DNA from: Microbacterium salitolerans
GTDB taxonomy: Bacteria > Actinomycetota > Actinomycetes > Actinomycetales > Microbacteriaceae
NCBI RefSeq assembly: GCF_019720895.1
Contig: NZ_JAHKSH010000004.1
Coordinates: 1 to 64,000, forward strand
Reading direction: 5' to 3'
Length of the DNA stretch: 64,000 nucleotides
In this document: piece after piece, positions 16,965-26,374 of the stretch
Layout of the letters: the number at the start of each line of letters is the position of its first letter
Position numbering within the stretch: position 1 is the stretch's first letter
The notes under the pieces: model-generated
Databases searched by the model: none
Told to the model about the DNA's origin: nothing
The model's input: only the letters and a program-made list of their open reading frames with translations
Translations under genes and position numbers: made by a program

Positions 16965-17776
16965 TCGCGGAGCGCCTGCGCGCGCTCGGCGCCTCGGGTG
17001 CGTGCGCGGCGATCGCGACGGCGGCGATCGTCGTCGCGGTCCTGTGGCCCGGCTTCCTCGCCCCCGGCGATCCGCTCGCCATCGCGCCGGCGGAGGGCTT
17101 CCAGCCGCCGTCGGCGCGCCACCTCCTGGGAACAGACGAGTCGGGGCGCGACGTCCTCACGCGCATCGTGCACGGCGCTCGCGCGTCGGCGGGCATCGGC
17201 CTCGCCGCCACGGCGCTGGGCGTCGGCGCCGGCATCGTCCTGGGGTTCGCCTCCGGCCTCGGGCCGCGACTCCTCGACCGGGCACTCACCCGCGTCGTCG
17301 AGGTGCTCTACGCCCTGCCGACCCTCGTGATGGCGCTGCTGTTCGTCGCGATCATCGGCGCGGGCCCCCGCAGCTCGATTCTGGCGATCGGCCTCGCGAC
17401 GGCGCCCGGCTACGCGCGCATCATCCGCGCCCGTGTGCGGCAGGTGGCCCGCAGCGACTACGTCGCCTACGCGCGCCACGAAGGCGTCTCTCGAGGCCGG
17501 GCGCTCACGCGCCACATCGTCCCCAACACGCTGTGGCCGCTCATCGCGATGGTGACGCTCGGCATCGGACAGGCGATCGTGTGGGTCGCCGCGCTCAGCT
17601 TCCTCGGCCTGGGCGCGGAGCCGCCCAGCCCCGAGTGGGGGTCCATGCTCAACGCAGGGCGCCCGTACATCCAGACCGCGTGGTGGATGACGCTCTTCCC
17701 CGGCCTCGCGATCGTCGTCGCCGCGACGGCCCTCACAGTGCTCGGTCGGGGTCTCTCGAGAGGATCCTCCGTATGA
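16961..17776 (+). CDS. ABC transporter permease, DppC-like
   Basis: This is a 271-residue second permease. The family segment LLGTDESGRDVLTRIVHGAR (here HLLGTDESGRDVLTRIVHGA) near the N-terminus and the coupling loop YARHEGVSRGRALTRHIVPN identify it as DppC/NikC type. It uses a GTG start within the stop of the upstream permease and overlaps the ATPase by four bases. Confidence 0.88.
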   Translation: MIAERLRALGASGACAAIATAAIVVAVLWPGFLAPGDPLAIAPAEGFQPPSARHLLGTDESGRDVLTRIVHGARASAGIGLAATALGVGAGIVLGFASGLGPRLLDRALTRVVEVLYALPTLVMALLFVAIIGAGPRSSILAIGLATAPGYARIIRARVRQVARSDYVAYARHEGVSRGRALTRHIVPNTLWPLIAMVTLGIGQAIVWVAALSFLGLGAEPPSPEWGSMLNAGRPYIQTAWWMTLFPGLAIVVAATALTVLGRGLSRGSSV

Positions 17777-19284
17777 CCTCCCTGCTCTCGCTCCGCGACC
17801 TGCGCGTCGATCTCCCCGGAACCGGACGAGTGCTCGACGACGTGTCGATCGATGTCCGCGCCGGCGAGATCCTCGGCGTCGTGGGCGCGTCCGGCGCCGG
17901 CAAATCCGTGCTCGCCCGCACCCTGCTGGGCCTGACCCAGGACGACCCGTCCGCCCGCGTCGCGGCCGAGCGCTTCACGTTCGACGGGCGCGACCTGCGC
18001 CGCACGCCGCGACGGACGTGGCGTCGACTCCGCGGCGCGCAGATCGGACTGGTGCTGCAGGACGCCCTGCAGTCGCTCGATCCCCTGCGCACCGTCGAGG
18101 CCGAGGTCGGTGAGACGCTGCGGATCCAGCGCGTCCCGCGACGCGACCGGAGAGAGCGGATCCTCGCCGCCCTCGAGCAGGCAGGGCTTCCGCACGCCGC
18201 CGGCCACCTCCGGCAGCGCTCGGGCGATCTGTCGGGCGGCATGCGACAGCGCGTCCTGATCGCGTCGGCGATCGTCGGCGGAACCAGACTCATCGTCGCC
18301 GACGAGCCCACGACGGCGCTCGACGCGACGACCGCCGTGCACGTACTCGACCTGCTCGGCCGGCTGCGCGACGACGGCGCCGCGATCGTCCTCATCACGC
18401 ACGACATCCACGCGGTGCGTCGCGCCGCCGACCGTCTCGCGGTGCTCGATCGGGGGCGGATCGTCGAACAGGGGACGATGGGCGACGTCCTCGGGACTCC
18501 CGCGCACGCGGTGACGCGATCCCTCGTCGCCGCTGTCCCGAGCGGGCCGAAGCCCGCGCCGCGCCGCGAATCGCTCGCCGCTCCCGACGATGCGCACCGG
18601 CCGCCCGCAGAGCTCGTCGCCGCCGTCCGCGTGACGAAGCGCTACCGCGACGTCACGGCCGTCGACGGCGTCGACCTCGCCCTCTCCCCCGGCGAGACGC
18701 TCGGCGTCGTCGGAGAGTCCGGATCCGGGAAGACCACTCTCGCGCGGATCCTCATCGGCGCCGAGTCTCCCGACGAGGGGACCGTCGAGCGCGCCGACCG
18801 CACGATGCGACTCGTGCCGCAGGATCCGCTCGGCTCCTTCGATCCGCGCCACACGGTCGAGCGGATCCTCCGCACGGCCCGGAGAGGCGACGCGCCGGAG
18901 CCCGTCGAGCTGCTGCGGCGCGTGGGCCTCGACGCAGCGCTGCTGCTACGGCGCCCCGCGCGGCTCTCGGGCGGTCAGCGCCAGCGGGTCGCGATCGCAC
19001 GCGCCCTCGCGGCGCGTCCCGATGTGCTCGTGTGCGACGAACCGGTCTCGGCCCTCGATGTGACGACGCAGGCGGGGATCCTCGACCTGCTGCTGACCCT
19101 GCAGCGCGACGAGGGGCTGGCGATGGTCTTCATCTCGCACGACCTCGCGGTCGTGCGCCGCGTGTCCGACCGACTGCTCGTCATGCAGGCCGGCCGCGTC
19201 GTCGACCGCGGCGCGACCGAGGACGTCTATGCGCGACCGGCGAGCGCGTTCACGCGCGACCTCATCGCCGCGTCGGGCGCGTGA
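17773..19284 (+). CDS. ABC transporter ATP-binding protein with two fused ATPase domains
   Basis: This 503-residue protein joins DppD- and DppF-like ATPases. The first has Walker A GASGAGKS, signature LSGGMRQR and Walker B LIVADEP. The second (from about residue 280) has GESGSGKT, LSGGQRQR and LVCDEP. One polypeptide thus supplies both nucleotide-binding domains. The stop shares the palindrome TGATCA with the stop of the convergent next gene, so the two coding regions abut with no gap. Confidence 0.9.
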   Translation: MTSLLSLRDLRVDLPGTGRVLDDVSIDVRAGEILGVVGASGAGKSVLARTLLGLTQDDPSARVAAERFTFDGRDLRRTPRRTWRRLRGAQIGLVLQDALQSLDPLRTVEAEVGETLRIQRVPRRDRRERILAALEQAGLPHAAGHLRQRSGDLSGGMRQRVLIASAIVGGTRLIVADEPTTALDATTAVHVLDLLGRLRDDGAAIVLITHDIHAVRRAADRLAVLDRGRIVEQGTMGDVLGTPAHAVTRSLVAAVPSGPKPAPRRESLAAPDDAHRPPAELVAAVRVTKRYRDVTAVDGVDLALSPGETLGVVGESGSGKTTLARILIGAESPDEGTVERADRTMRLVPQDPLGSFDPRHTVERILRTARRGDAPEPVELLRRVGLDAALLLRRPARLSGGQRQRVAIARALAARPDVLVCDEPVSALDVTTQAGILDLLLTLQRDEGLAMVFISHDLAVVRRVSDRLLVMQAGRVVDRGATEDVYARPASAFTRDLIAASGA

Positions 19285-19785
19285 TCAGTCGGCGCTCGTC
19301 ACCGACTGCACCGTGCCGTCGCTCGCGAAGTTGACGAGCAGCACGTCGTCGGTCTCATCGGGATCGAGCGCGTACTCGAGGACGGCGAAGGGATCGGAGC
19401 CGCCATGCTCGTCGGCGAGGATCGTCATGCTCATGAGCTCGAGCGACCGGATGACGTCGACCGGCGCATCACCCGACACGTCGACCAGGACCTCAGGCAG
19501 CTCGTCGCCATAGCGATCGGTCATCATGAGGATGAACTCGGTGACGTCGGACGCGCGGTTGTCGACCTCCCCCAGCATCGCTCGACGCGCGCGGTCGTCG
19601 ATCTCGTCGATCGCCGTCACGAGCGAGGCGGCCGCGTCGAGGGCGTCGATCGTCACATCGTCCTGGTCAGGTGCAGTGAGGTCGACTGTCACTCGCATGT
19701 CGCCGAGGTCGACGTTCTCCGACCAGAAGATCGCGCCGTCGGGTCCCGACTCGAGGAGCCCGAAGTAGTCGTGTTCGATCGCCAT
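19285..19785 (-). CDS. Acidic protein of unknown function, resembling DUF2004
   Basis: This is a 166-residue, strongly acidic, soluble protein with no signal peptide or membrane helix. The opening HDYFGLLES and the alternating strand/helix pattern resemble the DUF2004 family; this is recollection of the family, not a search. The ATG at 19785 was chosen over a TTG at 19797. It lies 44 bases after ftsY on the same strand and may be the last gene of the smc-ftsY unit. No function can be given. Confidence 0.7.
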   Translation of the reverse strand: MAIEHDYFGLLESGPDGAIFWSENVDLGDMRVTVDLTAPDQDDVTIDALDAAASLVTAIDEIDDRARRAMLGEVDNRASDVTEFILMMTDRYGDELPEVLVDVSGDAPVDVIRSLELMSMTILADEHGGSDPFAVLEYALDPDETDDVLLVNFASDGTVQSVTSAD

Positions 19786-19829
19786 GTGCTTACTCAATCA
19801 CGTCGGACGGACGGTGTGGGCGCGGCGTG

Positions 19830-20699
19830 TCAGCCGACGAGCTGCGCCGCGAAGGCGTGCGGCGTGAAGCCCGTCAGATCGCCGATGCCCTCGCCCTCGC
19901 CGAGCAGCTTGACGGGGATCCCGGTGCGCTCCTGCACCGCGAGCACGAACCCGCCCTTGGCCGACCCGTCGAGCTTCGTGATGACCAGGCCGGTGACGCC
20001 CGCGTGCTCGAGAAAGGCCTGCGCCTGCACGACGCCGTTCTGCCCCGTCGTCGCGTCGAGCACGAGCAGCACCTCGCTGATGGGCGCCTGCTTCTCGATG
20101 ACGCGTCGCACCTTGCCGAGCTCGTCCATGAGACCGGCCTTCGTGTGCAGACGGCCGGCCGTGTCGACGAGCACGATCTCGGTGCCCGTGCGCTTGGCGT
20201 AGTCGATCGTCTGGAAGGCCACGGACGCCGGATCCTGCCCCTCCTTCTCGGGGCGGACGATCGCAGCTCCCCCGCGCTCGGCCCACGTGGCGAGCTGCTC
20301 GACGGCGGCCGCGCGGAACGTGTCGGCGGCGCCCACGACGATCGACCGGCCGTAGCGCTTCAGGAAGTTCGCGAACTTGCCGATCGTCGTCGTCTTGCCG
20401 ACGCCGTTGACACCCACGACGAGGACCACGGCGGGACGCTCCGTGAGCTTGAGCGTCGTGTCGAAGCGCGCGAAGCGCTCCTCGATGCTCTCGACCAGCA
20501 TGCGCTTGAGGTCCTTGGGATCCTCGGTGTGGAAACGTGCGACCTTCTCGCGCAGATCCTCGACGATCTCCTCGGTGATGTCGGGTCCGAAGTCGGCGGT
20601 GATGAGCGCCGTCTCGAGATCGTCCCACGTGTTCTCGTCGATCGTCTCTTTCACGAACATGCCGCGCAGCGCGCGACCGAGGGACCACTTCTCCGCCAT
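19830..20699 (-). CDS. ftsY: Signal recognition particle receptor FtsY
   Basis: This 289-residue SRP GTPase receives ribosome-nascent-chain complexes at the membrane. The N domain occupies residues 1-85. The G domain has G1 GVNGVGKTTT, the insertion-box motif AADTFRAAAVEQL, G3 DTAGR and G4 TKLDG. It lacks the long acidic A domain of Escherichia coli FtsY, as usual in short Gram-positive forms. The smc-methyltransferase-ftsY order on one strand is a common actinobacterial arrangement. Confidence 0.96.
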   Translation of the reverse strand: MAEKWSLGRALRGMFVKETIDENTWDDLETALITADFGPDITEEIVEDLREKVARFHTEDPKDLKRMLVESIEERFARFDTTLKLTERPAVVLVVGVNGVGKTTTIGKFANFLKRYGRSIVVGAADTFRAAAVEQLATWAERGGAAIVRPEKEGQDPASVAFQTIDYAKRTGTEIVLVDTAGRLHTKAGLMDELGKVRRVIEKQAPISEVLLVLDATTGQNGVVQAQAFLEHAGVTGLVITKLDGSAKGGFVLAVQERTGIPVKLLGEGEGIGDLTGFTPHAFAAQLVG

Positions 20700-20726
20700 G
20701 CCCTCCAGCCTAGCCGCGTGCCGGGT

Positions 20727-21869
20727 TCACGAACGCCGAGAGGCCGTCACCGTGAACGTGCGATTGCGGCCGATCTGGCGCGTCTCCCCCACGATCCGCT
20801 GGAGCTGCGAGCGGTAGCGCAGGTGGCTGTTCCACACCGTCCAGAGCTCGCCGCCGGGGCGCAGAACGCGCGCAGCGTGCGCGAACAGCCGCGGCGCGAT
20901 CGCATCGGTCACAGCGGAACCGGAGTGAAACGGCGGGTTGAGCAGCACGAGGTCGGCGGACGCATCGGGCTGCGACGCGAGGCCGTCGTCGCGCACGACC
21001 TCGACGCGGTCGGCGACGCCATTGGCCCGCATCGTCGCGCGCGCCGAGGCGACCGCGGCGCTCGACCGATCGGTCGCGATGAGGTGCGCGCTCGGGCGCG
21101 CCGCGGCGTATGCGGCGGCGATCGCGCCCGTTCCGCAGCCGAGATCGATCGCAGATGCGGCATGCGGCATATCCGGCAGGAAGCCGAGCAGGAAGCGGGT
21201 GCCGATGTCGAGCGATGCTCCCGCGAACGCCCCTCCGTGCGCGCAGAGGGTGATGCCGACGTCCTCGTGGCGCTCCGCGCGCGGCCACCGATCGGTCGCC
21301 CCGCGCACGGGCGCTGTCGCGTGGAGCACCCGCGACTTCGAGACGCCGCGGCTCGCGCGGAGGGTGCCGAAGTGCGCCGCCAGCACGTCGCTCATCGAGT
21401 GCGTCATGTGCTTGACGCGACCGCCGGCGACGACGCGCGCCGACGGCTCCGCGTGATCCGCGATCGCCCCGGCGATCTCGTCGAGCGCATCGAGACCACG
21501 CGGGAGCTGCAGCAGGACGAGCTCCGCGCCGGCCGTGAGCGACGCGTCGAGGTCGTGCCAGGTGATCCGCTCGGTCACGTCGACGCCGAGCCGCTCGGCG
21601 TTCGCCGCCACGGCGCGCTCCCCGGTCAGAGCATCCTGGTGCATCCGAACCCGGACCCCGGGATCCGCCCGCAGCACCGACAGCGCGAGGGCCCCGTATC
21701 GATCGCCGATGACGACGACGTCTCGCGGGAGCTCTCCGGCCTCGGCCAGGATCAGCCGATCGCTCGCGTCGGCCGCCACGAGATCGTGCGCCTCGACGTC
21801 CGGCCACCGACGGAGCCGGGGCGCGATCGCATCGTACGCCTCGGACGGCGCGAGGGCGGGATCGCTCAT
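20727..21869 (-). CDS. Class I SAM-dependent methyltransferase, RsmC/RlmG-like
   Basis: This 380-residue protein has two domains. The N-terminal half is a degenerate methyltransferase-like domain. The C-terminal half has the SAM motif AIDLGCGTGAIAAA and the catalytic NPPFH, characteristic of the RsmC/RlmG guanine-N2 rRNA methyltransferases. The ATG overlaps the smc stop as ATGA, so it is translationally coupled to smc. Whether it methylates 16S or 23S rRNA cannot be told from sequence. Confidence 0.85.
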   Translation of the reverse strand: MSDPALAPSEAYDAIAPRLRRWPDVEAHDLVAADASDRLILAEAGELPRDVVVIGDRYGALALSVLRADPGVRVRMHQDALTGERAVAANAERLGVDVTERITWHDLDASLTAGAELVLLQLPRGLDALDEIAGAIADHAEPSARVVAGGRVKHMTHSMSDVLAAHFGTLRASRGVSKSRVLHATAPVRGATDRWPRAERHEDVGITLCAHGGAFAGASLDIGTRFLLGFLPDMPHAASAIDLGCGTGAIAAAYAAARPSAHLIATDRSSAAVASARATMRANGVADRVEVVRDDGLASQPDASADLVLLNPPFHSGSAVTDAIAPRLFAHAARVLRPGGELWTVWNSHLRYRSQLQRIVGETRQIGRNRTFTVTASRRS

Positions 21870-24800
21870 GCGGTCGCAGCTTCGCTGATCCGCTGGCCGA
21901 CGACGGCCGAGACGCCGTCCTGGCGCATCGAGACGCCGTAGAGCGCGTCGGCGACCTCCATCGTGCGCTTCTGGTGCGTGATGATCAGCAGCTGGCTGTT
22001 CTCGCGCAGCTTCTCGAACACCCCCAGCAGACGTCCGAGGTTCGCATCATCGAGCGCCGCCTCGACCTCGTCGAGGATGTAGAACGGGCTCGGACGCGCC
22101 TTGAAGATCGCGGTCAGCAGCGCGACCGCCGCAAGGGAGCGCTCGCCGCCCGACAGCAGCGAGAGCCGCTCGATCTTCTTGCCCGCCGGCCTGACCGCGA
22201 CGTCGATGCCCGTCGTCAGCATGTCGTCGGGGTTCGTGAGCGAGATGGAGCCCGCTCCGCCCGGGAACAGGATCGGGAACATCTCCCCGAAGGCGACCCT
22301 CGTGTCCTCGAACGCCTCGGCGAAGATCGTCTCCATGCGCTCGTCGAGGTCGCCGATGATGGTCTGCAGGTCCTTGCGCGTCTGCACGAGGTCGTCGAGC
22401 TGCTCCGTGAGGAACCTGTGCCGCTGCTCGAGCGATTCGAACTCCTCCAGCGCGAGCGGATTGACGCGGCCGAGCTGCGACAGCTTGCGTTCGGCGGCAC
22501 GCAGGCGCTTCTCCTGCTGGGCGCGATCGTAGGCGACAGCAGGCTGCTCCGCACCAGCGGCGGTCGGGTCCTCCTGCGGATCCGCCTCCTCGTCGGGGGT
22601 CGCGGATCCCTCGGCCATCACCTGCTCCACGAGCACTTCGTCGAGAGGAACCGGCTGGTCGGGGCCGTACTCGTCGACGAGGATCGTCTCGCCCATGCCG
22701 AGTTCGGATTGCACGCGCTCGGTGAGGCTCGCGAGGTGCAGCTTCTTCTCGTGGATCTGCAGCTCGAGCCCGTGCACGCTCTCCGTCAGCCCGGCGAGCC
22801 GCTCGCGGATCCGGCTGTCCTGCTCGCGGAGCTGCCGCAGCTCTCCCGACACGGCGCTGCGTGCGCGCTCGGCCTCGCTCAGCGCCATGCGCGCCTCGGA
22901 GACGGACCGGTCGATCGAGTCGAGCACCGGGGGGATCTCGCCGGAGACTCCCTGCGCGATCTCCCTCTGCCGGCGTCGCAGCACCGCGCGGCGAGCCGCC
23001 TGCTGCGCGGCCTCCTGCTCGCGTGCGCGCTGGCGCTCGAGACCCGCCGCGTGCGACTCGGCGGCCCTCACGCGCTCGCGCGTCGTCTCGACTTCGAGCC
23101 TGGCGGACATCTCGGCCTCGCGGGCCTTCTCGAGGTCGTCGAGGAGGCCATCCCGCGCCGAGGCATCGAGGATCGGGCGCGGCTCCTCGAGCGCCCGCGT
23201 GAGGTCGGTGTCCGCGCGCACGGCGCGCTGCTCGGAGTCGGCGACGGCCGCCTTCGCCTTCTCGAGGTCTGCCGTGAGGCGTTCGCACTCGGCGATGGCC
23301 GCCTCGTGCCGCACGGTGACGCGGTTGACGTGCTCGGCCTGCTGCGCCAGCTGCGCGTCGTGCGCGCGGAGCGCCTGCAGCGCGTCCTTCTGCACACGCC
23401 GCATCGTCTGCACGCGCTCCGTCGCGTCCTCGCGTTCCGTGCCGAGCCGCTCCACGCCCGCGCGCACCTCCGCGAGCCGATCGATCGCCTGGTCGCGCTC
23501 GGCCTGCAGGGCCAGACGCGACTGGCCGCCGCCGGAGCCCGCGCGGATCGTCCGGGCCGTCACGATCTCGCCGGTGCGGGTGACGACCGTCGCGCGCTCG
23601 AGGTCGGTCCCGCTCAGGGAGCCGGCCGCCTGCCGCGCCGCGTCGAGGTCCTCGGCGATGAGCACGGAGCGCAGGATCCCGCGGATCCCCGGCGGCGCCG
23701 TCACGACGTCCACCGCGCGCTCGAGCCCGCCTCCGACCGCGGGGATCGGGACGCCCTCCGGCGCGTCGGCGATCACGACATCGACGGTGCCCGCGTCCCC
23801 GGTCGACGAGGCGATCCGGAACGCGGCGTCGCGGTCATCGGCGAGCACCCCTTCGGCGAGCGGCCCGAGAACGGACTCGATCGCCTGCTCGAAGCCCGGG
23901 CGCACGTGAACCGCCTCGCTCACGAGACCGGCGATGCCCTCCTCGCCGCGCGCGATGATCTCGCCCGCGGCGTTCTTGACGTCGAGCGCCGAGGTGAGGG
24001 CGGCCGATTTCGCCGCGAGGGCGTCGGCTTCGCGCTCGGCGTCGCGGTGACGACCGCGGATCTCCTCGAGCATCTTCTCGGCCGTCGAGACGTCCCGCTG
24101 CGCCGCCTCGTACGCCTCCTGGTGCTGCGCCGCCGTGCTCTCGGACGCCTCGGCGGTCTCGAGCCTCTCGAAGGCGGCCGCCGCCTCGAGCCGTCTTTCG
24201 TCTGCCGCATCGAGAGCGGCCTGCTGTCGGACGACGCCGCCGCGCACGGCTTCGAGGGTCTGCTGCGCCGCCTCGGCTGCGCCGCGCAGCGTGTTGATCC
24301 TCATGTCGTACGCGGACACGAGAGCGCTCTGCTCCGCGATGTCGGCGTCCAGGGCATCGAGCTCTGCGCGCGCCTGCACGACCTCGCGCGACGCCGCCTG
24401 CACGGCGTCCTCCGCGTCACCGATGCTGTCGGACAGCCGCGTGACGTCCTCGCGCGCCGCATCGATCGCCTGCTGCGACACCGTGACGTGCGCCTGCTGA
24501 TCCTCCTCGTCCTGACCGAGCAGCGAGAGGCGCTGATTCGCGAGCGTGAACAGCCCCCTCAGACGCTCCTGCACCTGTTCGAGGCCGAAGAGCACGCGTT
24601 GGGCCTCGTCCACGGCCTTCGCGGTCTGCTCCCGCTCGAGCTGCGAGATCCGCAGCTGAACCCCCTGCTTCTGCTCCTCGAGCGCGACGCGCTCCGTATG
24701 CCGTTCCTGCTCACCGCGCGCGTGCTCGGCGAGCGCCTCCCGCAGCTGCATGACGTCGTCGGCGTACAGGCGCGCCTTCGCGTCGCGCACCACGGCGGCG

Positions 24801-25453
24801 ATCGTCTGCGCCTGGCGCGCGATCTCGGCCTGCCGACCGAGGGGCTTCAGCTGTCGCCGGATCTCACCCGCGAGATCGCTGAGACGCGTGAGATTCTGCT
24901 CCATCGCGTCGAGCTTGCGGACCGTCTTCTCCTTGCGGCGACGATGCTTGAGGATCCCTGCGGCCTCCTCGATGAAGCCGCGTCGCTCCTCGGGGGTCGC
25001 ACGCAGGACCGTGTCGAGTCGCCCCTGACCGACGATGACGTGCATCTCGCGCCCGAGGCCCGAATCGCTGAGGAGCTCCTGCACATCGAGCAGACGGCAC
25101 GTCTCGCCGTTGATCGCGTACTCGCTCTGCCCGCTGCGGAACAGCGTGCGGCGAATCGACACCTCGCTGTACTCGATCGGCAGCGCACCGTCGGCGTTGT
25201 CGATCGTGAGCTGCACCTCAGCGCGGCCGAGAGGGCCGCGCGTCGACGTGCCGGCGAAGATGACGTCCTCCATCTTCCCGCCGCGAAGACTCTTGACGCC
25301 CTGCTCGCCCATGACCCACGCGAGCGCGTCGACCACGTTCGACTTGCCGGACCCGTTCGGTCCGACGATCGCCGTGACGCCGGGCTCGAGGACGAACGTC
25401 GTCGGCTTCGCGAACGACTTGAAGCCCTTGAGGGTGAGGCTCTTGAGATGCAT
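21866..25453 (-). CDS. smc: Chromosome segregation ATPase SMC
   Basis: This 1195-residue condensin subunit has the N-terminal ATPase half with GPNGSGKSNVVDAL, a first coiled coil (about 170-500), a hinge (about 510-650, with GYE-free segment EEGIAGLVSEAV), a second coiled coil (about 660-1000), and the C-terminal ATPase half with signature LSGGERSLAA and Walker B FYILDEVEAALDD. The ATG at 25453 (MHLKSLTLKGFKSF) is preceded by GGAGG 7 bases upstream. A start at 25501 would add 16 unconserved residues. It loads at parS-ParB and organises the chromosome with ScpA/ScpB, which are not in this window. Confidence 0.97.
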   Translation of the reverse strand: MHLKSLTLKGFKSFAKPTTFVLEPGVTAIVGPNGSGKSNVVDALAWVMGEQGVKSLRGGKMEDVIFAGTSTRGPLGRAEVQLTIDNADGALPIEYSEVSIRRTLFRSGQSEYAINGETCRLLDVQELLSDSGLGREMHVIVGQGRLDTVLRATPEERRGFIEEAAGILKHRRRKEKTVRKLDAMEQNLTRLSDLAGEIRRQLKPLGRQAEIARQAQTIAAVVRDAKARLYADDVMQLREALAEHARGEQERHTERVALEEQKQGVQLRISQLEREQTAKAVDEAQRVLFGLEQVQERLRGLFTLANQRLSLLGQDEEDQQAHVTVSQQAIDAAREDVTRLSDSIGDAEDAVQAASREVVQARAELDALDADIAEQSALVSAYDMRINTLRGAAEAAQQTLEAVRGGVVRQQAALDAADERRLEAAAAFERLETAEASESTAAQHQEAYEAAQRDVSTAEKMLEEIRGRHRDAEREADALAAKSAALTSALDVKNAAGEIIARGEEGIAGLVSEAVHVRPGFEQAIESVLGPLAEGVLADDRDAAFRIASSTGDAGTVDVVIADAPEGVPIPAVGGGLERAVDVVTAPPGIRGILRSVLIAEDLDAARQAAGSLSGTDLERATVVTRTGEIVTARTIRAGSGGGQSRLALQAERDQAIDRLAEVRAGVERLGTEREDATERVQTMRRVQKDALQALRAHDAQLAQQAEHVNRVTVRHEAAIAECERLTADLEKAKAAVADSEQRAVRADTDLTRALEEPRPILDASARDGLLDDLEKAREAEMSARLEVETTRERVRAAESHAAGLERQRAREQEAAQQAARRAVLRRRQREIAQGVSGEIPPVLDSIDRSVSEARMALSEAERARSAVSGELRQLREQDSRIRERLAGLTESVHGLELQIHEKKLHLASLTERVQSELGMGETILVDEYGPDQPVPLDEVLVEQVMAEGSATPDEEADPQEDPTAAGAEQPAVAYDRAQQEKRLRAAERKLSQLGRVNPLALEEFESLEQRHRFLTEQLDDLVQTRKDLQTIIGDLDERMETIFAEAFEDTRVAFGEMFPILFPGGAGSISLTNPDDMLTTGIDVAVRPAGKKIERLSLLSGGERSLAAVALLTAIFKARPSPFYILDEVEAALDDANLGRLLGVFEKLRENSQLLIITHQKRTMEVADALYGVSMRQDGVSAVVGQRISEAATA

Positions 25454-25568
25454 GCGGGTGCCTCCCCTCCCCTGTCTGCGGCTGCCGAAATGCTTCGTCA
25501 CACCCTATTCGGCGCCTGCCGCGCACCCCCTGAACGACGCGGGACACGCCGAGTTCCTGAGCGTTTCC

Positions 25569-25598
25569 TTGACGACATGCCCGAAGTGTGCGTAACGT
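25569..25598 (+). promoter_or_regulatory. Putative promoter of the small-ORF locus
   Basis: TTGACG (25569-25574) and TAACGT (25593-25598) are separated by 18 bases, a good sigma-70-like match. The predicted start near 25605 gives a leader of about 55 bases before a strong Shine-Dalgarno sequence. Confidence 0.6.
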
Positions 25599-25660
25599 CA
25601 GCGGAGCACACCGTACGTTCCGGGCCCATCGCCCGCAGAGGTCCGAGAGGAGGAAGTCAC

Positions 25661-25759
25661 ATGATGGTCATCGAGAAGAATCCATGGACTTCCGTCCCCG
25701 CCCTGCGAGATCTGCGACGCCGCGGCACGTCTGTGTTCGGGCCGGTCTTCGCTCGTTAG
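25661..25759 (+). CDS. 32-residue small protein or leader peptide
   Basis: An open reading frame of 32 codons starts with two consecutive ATGs (25661 and 25664). AGGAGG lies 7 bases before the first, and a good promoter lies at 25569-25598. The peptide begins MMVIEKNPW, is basic in its middle (LRDLRRR) and ends SVFGPVFAR. It has no signal peptide, cysteines or run of one amino acid, so it is not an obvious amino-acid attenuator leader. A 250-base stretch without a convincing gene separates it from the 100-residue protein downstream. Function unknown; the initiation signals are the main evidence that it is real. Confidence 0.6.
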   Translation: MMVIEKNPWTSVPALRDLRRRGTSVFGPVFAR

Positions 25760-26009
25760 AGCGTCGCCAGCTCGTCGCGCCCGAACGACACTGTCGGCGG
25801 CGCAGTCTCGCCTGACTCGGCTACATCGAGTCCAGCCCTCCGGCGACATCGCCGCGCGCCTCATCTGACGGCACGCGTCGTCGCCTCCCTCCGGAACCGC
25901 CTCCGCAGCACGCTGCCGGACGCTTCCGGGGTCCCTTCCGTGCGCCCTCCCCTTCGGAGCGGCGACGTCTGATGCAGTTCATCCCCTTCTTCTTCACAGG
26001 AGCTCACTC

Positions 26010-26312
26010 GTGAATCTCACGCTTCCCACCCGTCCGCCCTCTGCTCAGCGGCCTGACGCGCAGTCGTCGCCGGTCGCCGCGTCAGTCCTGCAGGATCGTG
26101 CGCCGCGCACGGCCCTGTTCGACCGCCTCGCGATGCGGGTCGGCCTGGCACTGCTCATCTGGGGCACGCGCCCCACGCGACAGGCCGCGCCCCGTGTCGA
26201 TGGATTCCGCGCGGATCCCCGTGCCGCGGCGCATGCCCGGCGTGCCGCCGAGGAATCCCTCGCCCGCCATGGCCTCCTTCACGGAGTACCGGCCCACCCG
26301 TTCTGCCGATGA
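26010..26312 (+). CDS. Hypothetical 100-residue protein
   Basis: This gene starts with GTG, with AGGAG 9 bases upstream. The 100-residue product has a Pro/Ser/Gln-rich N-terminus, a short amphipathic or hydrophobic helix (DRLAMRVGLALLIWG, about residues 38-52) and an Ala/Arg-rich C-terminal helix. The segment resembles short proteins I remember from other Microbacteriaceae, but no function is known to me. It lies in the same direction as the 32-residue peptide and the two acetyltransferase genes. A strong hairpin just after its stop separates it from the latter. Confidence 0.6.
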   Translation: MNLTLPTRPPSAQRPDAQSSPVAASVLQDRAPRTALFDRLAMRVGLALLIWGTRPTRQAAPRVDGFRADPRAAAHARRAAEESLARHGLLHGVPAHPFCR

Positions 26313-26323
26313 GCGCCGACACC

Positions 26324-26358
26324 GCGCAGGGGCGGGCGATCACCGCTCGCCCCTGCGC
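26324..26358 (+). terminator. Hairpin between the 100-residue protein and the first GNAT gene
   Basis: GCGCAGGGGCG (26324-26334) pairs perfectly with 26348-26358, with an inner GCG/CGC. It starts 12 bases after the stop codon. No U-run follows, so it may be a terminator or a partial attenuator before the acetyltransferase pair. Confidence 0.5.
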
Positions 26359-26374
26359 CTCCCCGAAAGAGAAC

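Noticed and set aside
21974-25759. A 1261-codon plus-strand open frame opposite smc
   Set aside because: It is the antisense of a conserved SMC gene in GC-rich DNA; composition is Arg/Leu/His-rich with no recognisable domain. Only its last 33 codons (25661-25759) have initiation signals and are kept.
25588-25815. A 75-codon frame overlapping the 32-residue peptide
   Set aside because: Its start has no Shine-Dalgarno sequence and its Arg/Ser-rich product is typical of off-frame GC-rich sequence.
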